64,000 nt of DNA from Streptomyces sp. ISL-36 (GTDB lineage Bacteria; Actinomycetota; Actinomycetes; Streptomycetales; Streptomycetaceae). Below are positions 19,995-27,737 of the stretch, one piece after another. The stretch lies in the NCBI RefSeq assembly GCF_018614205.1, contig NZ_JAGGOS010000009.1, positions 1 through 64,000 of the forward strand, read 5' to 3'. The notes below the pieces were generated by a model, which saw only the letters and a program-made list of their open reading frames with translations, was not told where the DNA came from and did not search any database. How positions within the stretch are numbered: position 1 is the first letter of the stretch; every line of letters starts with the position of its first letter. The translations under genes and the position numbers were made by a program.

Positions 19995-22478
19995 TTATTT
20001 CTCGGTGTTGCGCTCCGCGCCCTTGGCCGTTTCGGGCTTCTTGAACCCGATGTCCTGGTAGCGGGGGGCCGCGAAGCCCCAGGCGCCCGCGTTCACCACT
20101 TCGGGCTTGGCGGCCACCAGCTGGGGGCGCTGATAGAGGGGAATCGATCCGGCGGCGGCCCAGATCCGGGCGTCCGCCTGGCGGACGAGATCGCGGGCCT
20201 CCTCCTCGTCGAGCGCGACCACCGCCTGTTCGAACAGTTGATCGATACGGTCGGTGCCGACCCGCGAGTAGTTCTGCTCGACCAGGAGGGAGCCGTCCGA
20301 GGCCGGCTCGGGCTTGGCGTAGATCGGCCGCGCGTCGGTCGCGGGGAAGGCGGTGGCCGGCCAGGAGTAGAGGGCCAGGTCGTAGTCGCCGGAGGCGATG
20401 TGGTCCTTGAAGAAGCTGTCGTCGGCGACCTTGGTGATCTCGGTCTGGATGCCGACCGCGTCGAGCATCCGGACGATCCTGTCCCCGACCGCCCGGAGCG
20501 ACTCCGAGCCGGGGCCCGAGGGAAGGACGAAGCGCAGGCTGAGCGGCTTGCCGTCCTTGCCCAGGCCCTGGGGGGCGGCGGCCGGGACGGCGGGGGCGGC
20601 GGTGCCGCGGGGGGCGTAGGCGCCGGCGACGCCGCGGTCGGACAGGCCCGCGTCCGGGGCCTTGGCCTCCATGGCGGCACCGCGGTCGGTGTCGAGGGAG
20701 GCCGCCTGGCGGAGCAGGGCCACGTTCTGGAGCGCGGCGCCGGGGGCCGGGGCGAGGATGGTGGTGCCGCTCTCGGGGCCCGCGGGGCCGATGGCGGGCT
20801 CGCCGGCCTTGCCGTCCACGCGGGCGGCGGTACCGCCCGGCTTGTCGTCGCCGACGATGTAGAGGCCGTCGTTCGAGGCGACGTCGGCCTCAGGCTTCCC
20901 GGCCTTGTCGGACGTGCCCGCGGGCTTCTTCTCGGCCGTCCCCTTCTTCTCGGCCGTCTCCTTCTTGTCGGCGGCCGTCTCGGCGCCCTGCTTCTCGGCG
21001 GCCTTCTTCTCGGCCGCCTCCTTCTCGGCGGCCTGCTTCCCCGCCTCACTGCCGGCCTTCGTCCCGGCCGGCTTCTTGTTCGCGCCGCCCGGCACCCACC
21101 CCGCGTCCGCGAGCAGCGCCCGCGCCTCCTCGGTGTCCTGGTCGCCGAGAGCGTCGCTGCTGTCCGCGTACGCCGCCTGTCCGGCCAGCGCCAGATGGCT
21201 GCCCGGCGGCTTGGCCGGCAGCCCGAGCGGCTTGAGTACGGATTCGGCCAATTCCTGCCGGTCGATGGCCCGGGCCACCGCCCTGCGCACCCGCTCGTCG
21301 GCCAGCGGACCGGACTCTCCGTTGAGCGAGAGCTGGGTGTACGCGGGCTCCAGCGACTTGCGCACCACGAGCCTCCCGAGCCCGCTCTGCTCGGTCGCGT
21401 ACCGCGCGATGGCCTGCTGGTTCTTCTCCCGGGCGGCCCGGACGACCTCCGCCCGCTCCTCGTCGGACCCGTACGCCAAGGCCCACGACCTGAGCGCCGC
21501 CGAGGGGGTGATCGCCGCGCCGGGGCCGTGTGCGAGCGCCTGTCCGCCGCTTTTTCCGGCGCGGGCGTCCCGTACCGCGAGCGCGATGCGCTCCGCGGCG
21601 GCCCGGTCGATCTCGGCCAGATCGAGGGTGCCGGCGGCGAGCGCGGCGACCCGGTCGGCGCGAGGCACCGCCCTGAGGACGAGCTCGTCGAGCTTGGCGG
21701 GCTGACCCCACCACCGCGGGTTGCGGGCCAGCGTGACGGTGCCGGCCTTGCGATCGGCCGCCTTGAGGAGGAACGGTCCTGCGGTCGACTTCAGCGTGGT
21801 GCGCGCGCCGTCGTTGAAGCTGTTCGGGGCCCCCATCACCTCCTTCGGGTAGAGAGGGGTGAAGAGGGACTGCCAGTCGGCGTAGGGCTTGGCGAAGGTG
21901 ACCCGTACCTCCAGGTCGTTCTTGCCGCGCTCGATCTTCTCGATCCGCTCGTAGCCGGCGTTGCGCGCGGTCCAGTAGGCGGTGTCCCGGCCGTTCAGCG
22001 CCCGCCACTGCGCGACGAAGTCGGGGGCGCCGATCTCGCGGCCGTCGCTCCAGACCGCCTGCTGGTTGAGCTTGTAGAGGACGACCTGCTTGGGCTCGGT
22101 CTCGACCACCTGGGCGGACTCCAGGTAGTCCGGGTTGCGCTGCGGCCGCCCGCGCCCGTCGAGGGTGTAGAGCGAAGGGAGTACGGCTCCGGCGACGCGG
22201 GAGGTGGATCCGTCGGCGTCGGCCTGGAAGGCGTTCAGGGTGGTGGGCATCGCGTCCATCGCCCAGCGCAGCGTGCCGCCGTCGGCGACCCTGTCCCGCG
22301 CGGCGGGCGCGTGGTCCGGCCCGGCGGCCGGGGCCTCGTCGGCTCCGTCCGCGGAGCTGCAGCCGGCCAGGACGGAGACGGCGAGCACCGCGCTGGTGAG
22401 GGTGGCGGCGGAGCGGAGCGTGCGGGAGCGGGGGCTCCTGGAGCATGTCCTCCCGCGAGGGGCGCCGACCTGGGCCAT
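19995..22478 (-). CDS. Orphan SBP family 5 lipoprotein with Lys/Glu/Ala-rich insert
   Basis: 827 residues, far longer than the usual 500-600 of the family. Signal peptide with lipobox (TSAVLAVSVLAGC) near residues 27-40, then an OppA/DppA-like body (LRWAMDAMPTTLNAFQADAD; VVLYKLNQQAVWSDGREI). Around residues 465-640 a low-complexity insert made of AEKK/AAEK-type units and an Ala/Pro/Gly-rich part interrupts the fold; the C-terminal lobe resumes with LSLRFVLPSGPGSESLRAVG. No permease or ATPase is adjacent, so it either shares a transporter with the nearby Opp systems or acts alone, as suggested for LpqW-type proteins of mycobacteria. Start ATG 22478 behind GAAGGGG. Confidence 0.85.
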   Translation of the reverse strand: MAQVGAPRGRTCSRSPRSRTLRSAATLTSAVLAVSVLAGCSSADGADEAPAAGPDHAPAARDRVADGGTLRWAMDAMPTTLNAFQADADGSTSRVAGAVLPSLYTLDGRGRPQRNPDYLESAQVVETEPKQVVLYKLNQQAVWSDGREIGAPDFVAQWRALNGRDTAYWTARNAGYERIEKIERGKNDLEVRVTFAKPYADWQSLFTPLYPKEVMGAPNSFNDGARTTLKSTAGPFLLKAADRKAGTVTLARNPRWWGQPAKLDELVLRAVPRADRVAALAAGTLDLAEIDRAAAERIALAVRDARAGKSGGQALAHGPGAAITPSAALRSWALAYGSDEERAEVVRAAREKNQQAIARYATEQSGLGRLVVRKSLEPAYTQLSLNGESGPLADERVRRAVARAIDRQELAESVLKPLGLPAKPPGSHLALAGQAAYADSSDALGDQDTEEARALLADAGWVPGGANKKPAGTKAGSEAGKQAAEKEAAEKKAAEKQGAETAADKKETAEKKGTAEKKPAGTSDKAGKPEADVASNDGLYIVGDDKPGGTAARVDGKAGEPAIGPAGPESGTTILAPAPGAALQNVALLRQAASLDTDRGAAMEAKAPDAGLSDRGVAGAYAPRGTAAPAVPAAAPQGLGKDGKPLSLRFVLPSGPGSESLRAVGDRIVRMLDAVGIQTEITKVADDSFFKDHIASGDYDLALYSWPATAFPATDARPIYAKPEPASDGSLLVEQNYSRVGTDRIDQLFEQAVVALDEEEARDLVRQADARIWAAAGSIPLYQRPQLVAAKPEVVNAGAWGFAAPRYQDIGFKKPETAKGAERNTEK

Positions 22479-22690
22479 GACTTGTACCCCTTCGTCCAGT
22501 TTTATGGCATATGGCGATGATCACACCTATTGCTCATACACTGAAAAGGAAGAAGCGGGCCCGGCGACGGCGACACGGCGGCACGGCGGAGAAACGCCAC
22601 CCATGCGGCCGAACCGGCGGACGGCGGGCGCCCCGGACGGGTGGAATCCGTGCACATGGCTTCACAAGCGGGATGTGACGCGCAACACTC

Positions 22691-22724
22691 TCCCCCAAGG
22701 TCGGCTTCGCTCGGCCGAGGGGGA
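22691..22724. repeat. Intergenic inverted repeat of common Streptomyces type
   Basis: TCCCCC (22691-22696) pairs with GGGGGA (22719-22724) around an inner stem TCGGC/GCCGA with a TTCGCTCG loop. Hairpins with a C-run, a CGGCTTCGCTCG centre and a G-run are scattered through Streptomyces intergenic DNA. It lies in the 294-nt divergent gap between the lipoprotein gene and the dehydrogenase operon. Confidence 0.5.
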
Positions 22725-22772
22725 CCCCCAGCGCGTGTTCGCCACCCGCAATCGCGGAAGTGAGGGCAATCG

Positions 22773-23003
22773 ATGTCCCTTCAGGACGATCTGGCGGCCG
22801 TCAAGCGCTGCCTCGAGGACCTGGTCCGCACGGTCGGACAACTGGAACGCAGCATCACGGCGGAAGGGGGCGTCGTCCCCTCGTCGCCGACCACGAGCCG
22901 GCCCGAGAATCTCGTGACGATCCCCGACACGCCCTACGACAGCGGGCTGTGGACCGACACGGATGACGAGGGTCTGGGAGCACGCGACCGGCACGCGCCC
23001 TAG
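22773..23003 (+). CDS. Small acidic protein leading the dehydrogenase operon
   Basis: 76 residues from ATG 22773 behind GTGAGG. The first half (SLQDDLAAVKRCLEDLVRTVGQ) has heptad spacing and should form a coiled coil or amphipathic helix; the second half is Ser/Thr/Asp-rich with NLVTIPDTPYDSGLWTDTDDEG and looks disordered. No Pfam family comes to mind. It ends 9 nt before the membrane-anchor gene and so is part of the same transcript. It may be an assembly factor or small extra subunit; that is inference from position only. Confidence 0.7.
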   Translation: MSLQDDLAAVKRCLEDLVRTVGQLERSITAEGGVVPSSPTTSRPENLVTIPDTPYDSGLWTDTDDEGLGARDRHAP

Positions 23004-23012
23004 GAGACCTCG

Positions 23013-23849
23013 TTGGCCACAGGAACCGAACCACCCTCCACCGGAAGGGGGGTGTCCGCCTCCGGGGTCCACTCCCCCACCCGTGCGGCCATCGCCCCCC
23101 GCCATCTGCGGACCGACCGCTGGTGGCTGGCTCCCGCCGCCACCGCCGCCGGACTGCTCGCCTTCATCGCCTACTCCACCTGGCGCGCCTTCGCCAACAG
23201 CGACTATTACGCCGCGCCCTACGTCTCGCCGTTCTACTCGCCGTGCCTGGCGGAGAACTGCGTCCCGATGAAGGACGGGCCCAACTGGGAGATCTTCGGC
23301 AGCTGGTGGGGCCTCTCCCCCGCTCTGCTGATCCTGGTCTTCCCGCTCGGCTTCCGGCTGACCTGTTACTACTACCGCAAGGCGTACTACCGCGGCTTCT
23401 GGGCCTCGCCCCCGGCCTGCGCGGTCGCCGAACCGCACTCCGCCTACACCGGCGAGACGCGCTTCCCGCTGATCCTGCAGAACCTCCACCGCTACTTCTT
23501 CTACGCCGCCCTCCCGGTCGCCGCGATCCTCACCTACGACACGGTGCTTGCGTTCCGGGACGCCTCCTACGCCTGGGGCCACGCGGGGCTCGGCACGGTC
23601 GTCTTCCTCGTCAACATCGTGCTGATCTGGGCGTACACCCTCTCCTGCCACTCCTGCCGGCACATCGTCGGCGGCCGGCTGCGGAACTTCTCCCGCCATC
23701 CCGTGCGCTACCGGATGTGGAGCCTCGTCGGGCGGCTGAACGCCCGTCATATGCTCCTCGCCTGGTCCTCGTTGATCAGCGTCGCGCTCTGCGACCTGTA
23801 CGTGTATCTGCTCGCCACCGGTACCTTCGACGACCCGAGGATCTTCTGA
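23013..23849 (+). CDS. Succinate dehydrogenase/fumarate reductase membrane anchor (cytochrome b)
   Basis: 278 residues from TTG 23013, six nt after AGGAG. About five membrane spans: LAPAATAAGLLAFIAY, GLSPALLILVFPLGFRL, FFYAALPVAAILTY, GLGTVVFLVNIVLIWAY and LLAWSSLISVALCDLYVY. Histidines in LQNLHRYF, WGHAGLG and SCHSCRH are placed to bind haem b. Gene order anchor - flavoprotein - Fe-S protein is that of the one-subunit-anchor (B-type, sdhCAB) enzymes. The CLAENC and CHSC Cys clusters are unusual. It anchors the complex and passes electrons to or from menaquinone. One base separates it from the flavoprotein gene. Confidence 0.85.
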   Translation: MATGTEPPSTGRGVSASGVHSPTRAAIAPRHLRTDRWWLAPAATAAGLLAFIAYSTWRAFANSDYYAAPYVSPFYSPCLAENCVPMKDGPNWEIFGSWWGLSPALLILVFPLGFRLTCYYYRKAYYRGFWASPPACAVAEPHSAYTGETRFPLILQNLHRYFFYAALPVAAILTYDTVLAFRDASYAWGHAGLGTVVFLVNIVLIWAYTLSCHSCRHIVGGRLRNFSRHPVRYRMWSLVGRLNARHMLLAWSSLISVALCDLYVYLLATGTFDDPRIF

Positions 23850-23850
23850 C

Positions 23851-25746
23851 ATGACGCAGGTCGAACGGCAGCAGTGGGACGTGGTCGTGGTCGGCGCGGG
23901 CGGCGCGGGGCTGCGGGCCGCGATCGAGGCGCGCGAGCGGGGCGCCCGTACGGCCGTGATCTGCAAGTCCCTCTTCGGCAAGGCCCATACGGTGATGGCC
24001 GAGGGCGGCATCGCCGCCTCCATGGCCAACGCCAATCCTCACGACACCTGGCAGATCCACTTCCGCGACACCATGCGCGGCGGGAAGTTCCTCAACCAGT
24101 GGCGGATGGCGGAGCTGCACGCGCGCGAGGCCCCGGACCGGGTGTGGGAGCTGGAGACCTGGGGCGCCCTCTTCGACCGTACGGCCGACGGCCGGATCTC
24201 CCAGCGCAACTTCGGTGGACACGAGTACCCGCGGCTCGCCCATGTCGGCGACCGGACGGGCCTGGAGCTGATCCGCACCCTCCAGCAGAAGACCGTCGCC
24301 CTGCAGCAGGAGGACTTCCACGAGACCGGGGAGTACGACTCCGGCCTGAAGGTCTTCCAGGAGTGCACGGTCACGCGCGTCCTGAAGGACGAAGCGGGCC
24401 GGGTGAGCGGGGTCTTCTGCTACGAGCGGGAGACCGGGCGCTTCTTCGTCCTGGAGGCCCCCGCGGTCATCCTCGCGACCGGCGGGATCGGCAAGTCCTT
24501 CAAGGTGACGTCGAACTCGTGGGAGTACACCGGCGACGGGCACGCGCTGGCGCTGCTGGCGGGCGCGCCGCTGGTGAACATGGAGTTCGTCCAGTTCCAT
24601 CCGACCGGCATGGTCTGGCCGCCGTCCGTGAAGGGGATCCTGGTCACCGAGTCCGTACGCGGCGACGGCGGCGTGCTGCGGAACTCCGAGGGCAAGCGGT
24701 TCATGTTCGACTACGTCCCCGACGTCTTCAAGGACAAGTACGCGCAGACGGAGGAGGAGGGCGACCGCTGGTACGAGGACCCGGACAACAACCGGCGCCC
24801 GCCCGAGCTGCTGCCGCGCGACGAGGTGGCGCGGGCCATCAACGCCGAGGTGAAGGCGGGGCGGGGATCGCCGCACGGCGGGGTGTTCCTCGACGTGTCG
24901 ACACGGATGCCGGCCGAGGTGATCAAGCGGCGGCTTCCGTCGATGTACCACCAGTTCAAGGAGCTGGCGGACGTGGACATCACGGCGGAGGCGATGGAGG
25001 TCGGGCCGACCTGCCACTACGTGATGGGCGGTGTCGCGGTCGACTCGGACACGGCGGCGACGGTCGGCGTGCCGGGGCTCTTCGCGGCCGGTGAGGTCGC
25101 GGGCGGCATGCACGGCTCCAACCGGCTCGGCGGCAACTCGCTCTCCGACCTGTTGGTCTTCGGGCGGCGGGCGGGGCTCCACGCCGCCGAGTACGCGGCG
25201 GGGGCGGGGCGCCCGGCGGTCTCCCCGGCCGCGGTGGACGCGGCGGCGGCCGAGGCGCTGGCCCCCTTCGGGGCGGGTGAGGCGGCCGTGGCCGAGGGCC
25301 CCGTGGAGAACCCGTACACCCTCCACCAGGAGCTGCAGCAGACCATGCACGACCTCGTCGGCATCATCCGGCGCGAGGGCGAGATGACCGAGGCCCTGGA
25401 ACGGATCGCCGAGCTGCGCCGGCGGGCGCGGCGGGCCGGGGTCGAGGGGCACCGGCAGTTCAATCCCGGCTGGCACCTGGCACTGGACCTGCGGAACATG
25501 CTGCTGGTGAGCGAGTGCGTGGCGCTGGCGGCGCTGGAGCGCACCGAGAGCCGGGGCGGACACACCCGTGAGGACTGTCCCTCGATGGACCGGGCCTGGC
25601 GTCCGGTGAATCTGCTGTGCCGCGCGGGGGACGACGGTGTCGTCCTGGAACGGACGCGTACCGACCCCATCCGTCCGGACCTGCTCGCCCTCTTCGAGAA
25701 GGAGGAGCTGGTCAAATACCTCGCCGAAGAGGAGCTCTACGAGTGA
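23851..25746 (+). CDS. sdhA: Succinate dehydrogenase/fumarate reductase flavoprotein subunit
   Basis: 631 residues. FAD-binding VVVVGAGGAGLRAAIEA at the N-terminus; KAHTVMAEGGIAAS holds the His that carries covalent FAD in this family; the substrate region includes GGHEYPR, EFVQFHPTGM and the C-terminal CHYVMGGV...NRLGGNSLSDLLVFG. It oxidises succinate (or reduces fumarate) at the cytoplasmic face. The direction of catalysis cannot be told from sequence. Its stop codon overlaps the Fe-S gene start (GTGA at 25743-25746). Confidence 0.93.
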   Translation: MTQVERQQWDVVVVGAGGAGLRAAIEARERGARTAVICKSLFGKAHTVMAEGGIAASMANANPHDTWQIHFRDTMRGGKFLNQWRMAELHAREAPDRVWELETWGALFDRTADGRISQRNFGGHEYPRLAHVGDRTGLELIRTLQQKTVALQQEDFHETGEYDSGLKVFQECTVTRVLKDEAGRVSGVFCYERETGRFFVLEAPAVILATGGIGKSFKVTSNSWEYTGDGHALALLAGAPLVNMEFVQFHPTGMVWPPSVKGILVTESVRGDGGVLRNSEGKRFMFDYVPDVFKDKYAQTEEEGDRWYEDPDNNRRPPELLPRDEVARAINAEVKAGRGSPHGGVFLDVSTRMPAEVIKRRLPSMYHQFKELADVDITAEAMEVGPTCHYVMGGVAVDSDTAATVGVPGLFAAGEVAGGMHGSNRLGGNSLSDLLVFGRRAGLHAAEYAAGAGRPAVSPAAVDAAAAEALAPFGAGEAAVAEGPVENPYTLHQELQQTMHDLVGIIRREGEMTEALERIAELRRRARRAGVEGHRQFNPGWHLALDLRNMLLVSECVALAALERTESRGGHTREDCPSMDRAWRPVNLLCRAGDDGVVLERTRTDPIRPDLLALFEKEELVKYLAEEELYE

Positions 25747-26513
25747 GCAGCTATCAGGCCGCCTTCAAGGTGTGGCGGGGCGACACGGACGGCGGCGGAC
25801 TCAGGGACTTCACGGTCGAGGTGAACGACGGCGAGGTCGTCCTCGACATCATCCACCGGTTGCAGGCCACACAGGCTCCGGATCTGGCGGTGCGCTGGAA
25901 CTGCAAGGCGGGCAAGTGCGGTTCGTGCTCGGCCGAGATCAACGGGCGGCCGCGACTGCTGTGCATGACCCGGATGTCGGTCTTCGACCGGGCGGAGACG
26001 ATCACCGTGACCCCGCTGCGGGCCTTTCCCGTGGTGCGCGATCTGGTGACGGACGTGTCCTTCAACTACGCGAAGGCGCGGGAGGTCCCGGCGTTCGTGC
26101 CGCCGGAGGGGCTCGCCCCGGGCGAGTACCGGATGGGTCAGCGGGACGTGGAGCGCTCGCAGGAGTTCCGCAAGTGCATCGAGTGCTTCCTGTGTCAGGA
26201 CACCTGTCATGTGGTGCGGGACCACGAGGAGAACAAGACGGCGTTCGCCGGGCCGCGTTTCCTGATGCGGGTGGCGGAGCTGGACATGCACCCCCTGGAC
26301 GCGGCCGCGGAGGCGGGCCTCGACCGGAAGCGGACGGCGCAGGAGGAGCACGGGCTCGGGTACTGCAACATCACGAAGTGCTGTACGGAGGTGTGCCCGG
26401 AGGGCATCAAGATCACCGACAACGCGCTGATCCCGCTGAAGGAGCGGGCCGTGGACCGGAAGTACGACCCGCTGGTGTGGCTGGGGAACAAGATCCGGAG
26501 GCGGGGCGTGTGA
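25743..26513 (+). CDS. sdhB: Succinate dehydrogenase/fumarate reductase iron-sulfur subunit
   Basis: 256 residues from GTG 25743; the longer open frame starting at 25617 lies inside the flavoprotein gene. 2Fe-2S cysteines Cys54, 59, 62 and 74 (CKAGKCGSC, LLC); ferredoxin-like 4Fe-4S/3Fe-4S cysteines Cys145, 148, 151, 155 (CIECFLCQDTC) and Cys208, 213/214, 218 (CNITKCCTEVCP). The CFLC spacing supplies the full set for a 4Fe-4S cluster. It relays electrons between the flavin and the haem anchor. The last codons and the stop are the first unit of a 26-bp tandem repeat. Confidence 0.93.
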   Translation: MSSYQAAFKVWRGDTDGGGLRDFTVEVNDGEVVLDIIHRLQATQAPDLAVRWNCKAGKCGSCSAEINGRPRLLCMTRMSVFDRAETITVTPLRAFPVVRDLVTDVSFNYAKAREVPAFVPPEGLAPGEYRMGQRDVERSQEFRKCIECFLCQDTCHVVRDHEENKTAFAGPRFLMRVAELDMHPLDAAAEAGLDRKRTAQEEHGLGYCNITKCCTEVCPEGIKITDNALIPLKERAVDRKYDPLVWLGNKIRRRGV

Positions 26514-26574
26514 ACCGGGCGCGTAGGCGCGGCGTGTAGACCGGGCGCGCGGGCAGGGCGTGTGAACCGGCGTG
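26505..26574. repeat. 26-bp tandem repeat across a stop codon, three copies
   Basis: GGCGTGTGAACCGGGCGCG at 26505-26523 recurs at 26531-26549 (TAGA for TGAA) and 26557-26574 (shortened at the end), a constant 26 bp apart. The first copy contains the iron-sulfur subunit stop codon. Confidence 0.8.
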
Positions 26575-26591
26575 CAGGCGGGGCCGGCCGG

Positions 26592-27611
26592 TCAGTGCCA
26601 GCCCTCGCGGTAGGCCTGCCAGTCCCCCTCCTTCGCGGCGAAGTCGACGTAGAGCGCGACGCCGAAGCGTTCGCGTGCGGGGTCCGTGCGGCCCAGGCCC
26701 AGCCGGGTGCCGCGGACGGCGGCCGCGACCGTCTCCGCCGACTCGTGGTGGCCGAGGTCGTCCTCGTGGAAGAACGGCAGCCCCATCAACAGGTCGGTGG
26801 ACTCGGGCGTGACTTCGAGGGCGAGGCTGGTCTGTTGGGCGACATAGCCGCCATACAGGCTCTCCAGCGGCATCCAGGTGTCGTACGACATCACGGCGAT
26901 CTGGTCCACGCGGCGGGCGACCTGCCCGAAGAACTCCTGGGACCACCACTTCTCGCTGTCGCTCACCGCGCCGAGGGCCGAGTGCGCGCCCGGCAGCGGG
27001 TCGATCTGGTGGGCGGCGACGGAGAGCGGCGCCCTGCGGGCCCTCGTCAGCTCTCCCAGGTCGTCGAGGAGGGAGAGGTAGTGGCGGTCGTCCGAGTGGA
27101 GGGGCTCCAGGTCAAAGTGGACGCCGTCGAAGCCGGCGTCCAGGATCTGCCGGGCGGAGACCACGACGGCCGCCCGGGACGCGGCGTTCTCCAGGCGCAG
27201 TCCGTCCGGGCCCTCGGTGGCCAGGATGTCTCCCAGCCACGCGTGCACCCGTATCCCCGGCATCGTCCGGTGCACGGTCTCGATCAGCCACTTCGCGCGC
27301 GGGTAGCGCGTCGCGGGGAGCGTTCCGTCGTGCTCCAGCGGGCCCGCGTGGACGTAGAGGTCGCGTATCCCGGTCCCCTTGATCCGGGCCGCGAAGGCGG
27401 TGAGGTCGGCGTCCTTCTTCCGGCCGTCCACCCAGGCGTGGCCGAGCCAGATGGCGTCCTTCCCGCGGGTCTTCGTCCCTTCGCGGAGATCCCCCGCGTA
27501 GTTCACCCGCAGGGCGAGGGCGCTGCCGGCCGGCGGCACGACCAGGAGAAGGACGAGGCCGAGAGCGACCCACCGCCCCCGCCGCCACCAGCCCCGTACG
27601 CGTGCGTTCAC
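26592..27611 (-). CDS. Membrane-anchored GH18-like (chitinase-fold) protein
   Basis: 339 residues from GTG 27611; a GTG at 27623 is also possible. A single N-terminal span (RWVALGLVLLLVVPPAGSALAL) acts as anchor or signal. The body looks like a TIM barrel: LGHAWVDGRKKDAD, the strand DAGFDGVHFDLEPL that matches the GH18 DGxxxDxE strand with Glu in the acid position, VMSYDTWMP for the substrate strand, and GLPFFHEDD. No carbohydrate-binding module. Substrate unknown; GH18-fold proteins also include non-catalytic binders. Convergent with the dehydrogenase operon and divergent from the TPM-domain gene. Confidence 0.75.
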   Translation of the reverse strand: MNARVRGWWRRGRWVALGLVLLLVVPPAGSALALRVNYAGDLREGTKTRGKDAIWLGHAWVDGRKKDADLTAFAARIKGTGIRDLYVHAGPLEHDGTLPATRYPRAKWLIETVHRTMPGIRVHAWLGDILATEGPDGLRLENAASRAAVVVSARQILDAGFDGVHFDLEPLHSDDRHYLSLLDDLGELTRARRAPLSVAAHQIDPLPGAHSALGAVSDSEKWWSQEFFGQVARRVDQIAVMSYDTWMPLESLYGGYVAQQTSLALEVTPESTDLLMGLPFFHEDDLGHHESAETVAAAVRGTRLGLGRTDPARERFGVALYVDFAAKEGDWQAYREGWH

Positions 27612-27737
27612 CCGAGCCCCCACGTTCTCCGTCGTCGTGATCCCCACCGTAGAGGCGGCCACCGACAGTGACGCCGGGGACCTGTACAGGGGTTCCGCCC
27701 GGTCGCGAGTGAACAGATCGGGACATAACCTCCCCAT

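Noticed and set aside
17742-22520. Long plus-strand frames opposite typA and the orphan lipoprotein
   Set aside because: Repetitive Asp/Gly/Val/Leu translations, exact antisense to well-supported genes; no ribosome sites.
25617-25742. Longer start for the iron-sulfur subunit
   Set aside because: The extension lies within the flavoprotein gene; GTG 25743 overlaps its stop in the usual coupled way and begins the conserved sequence.
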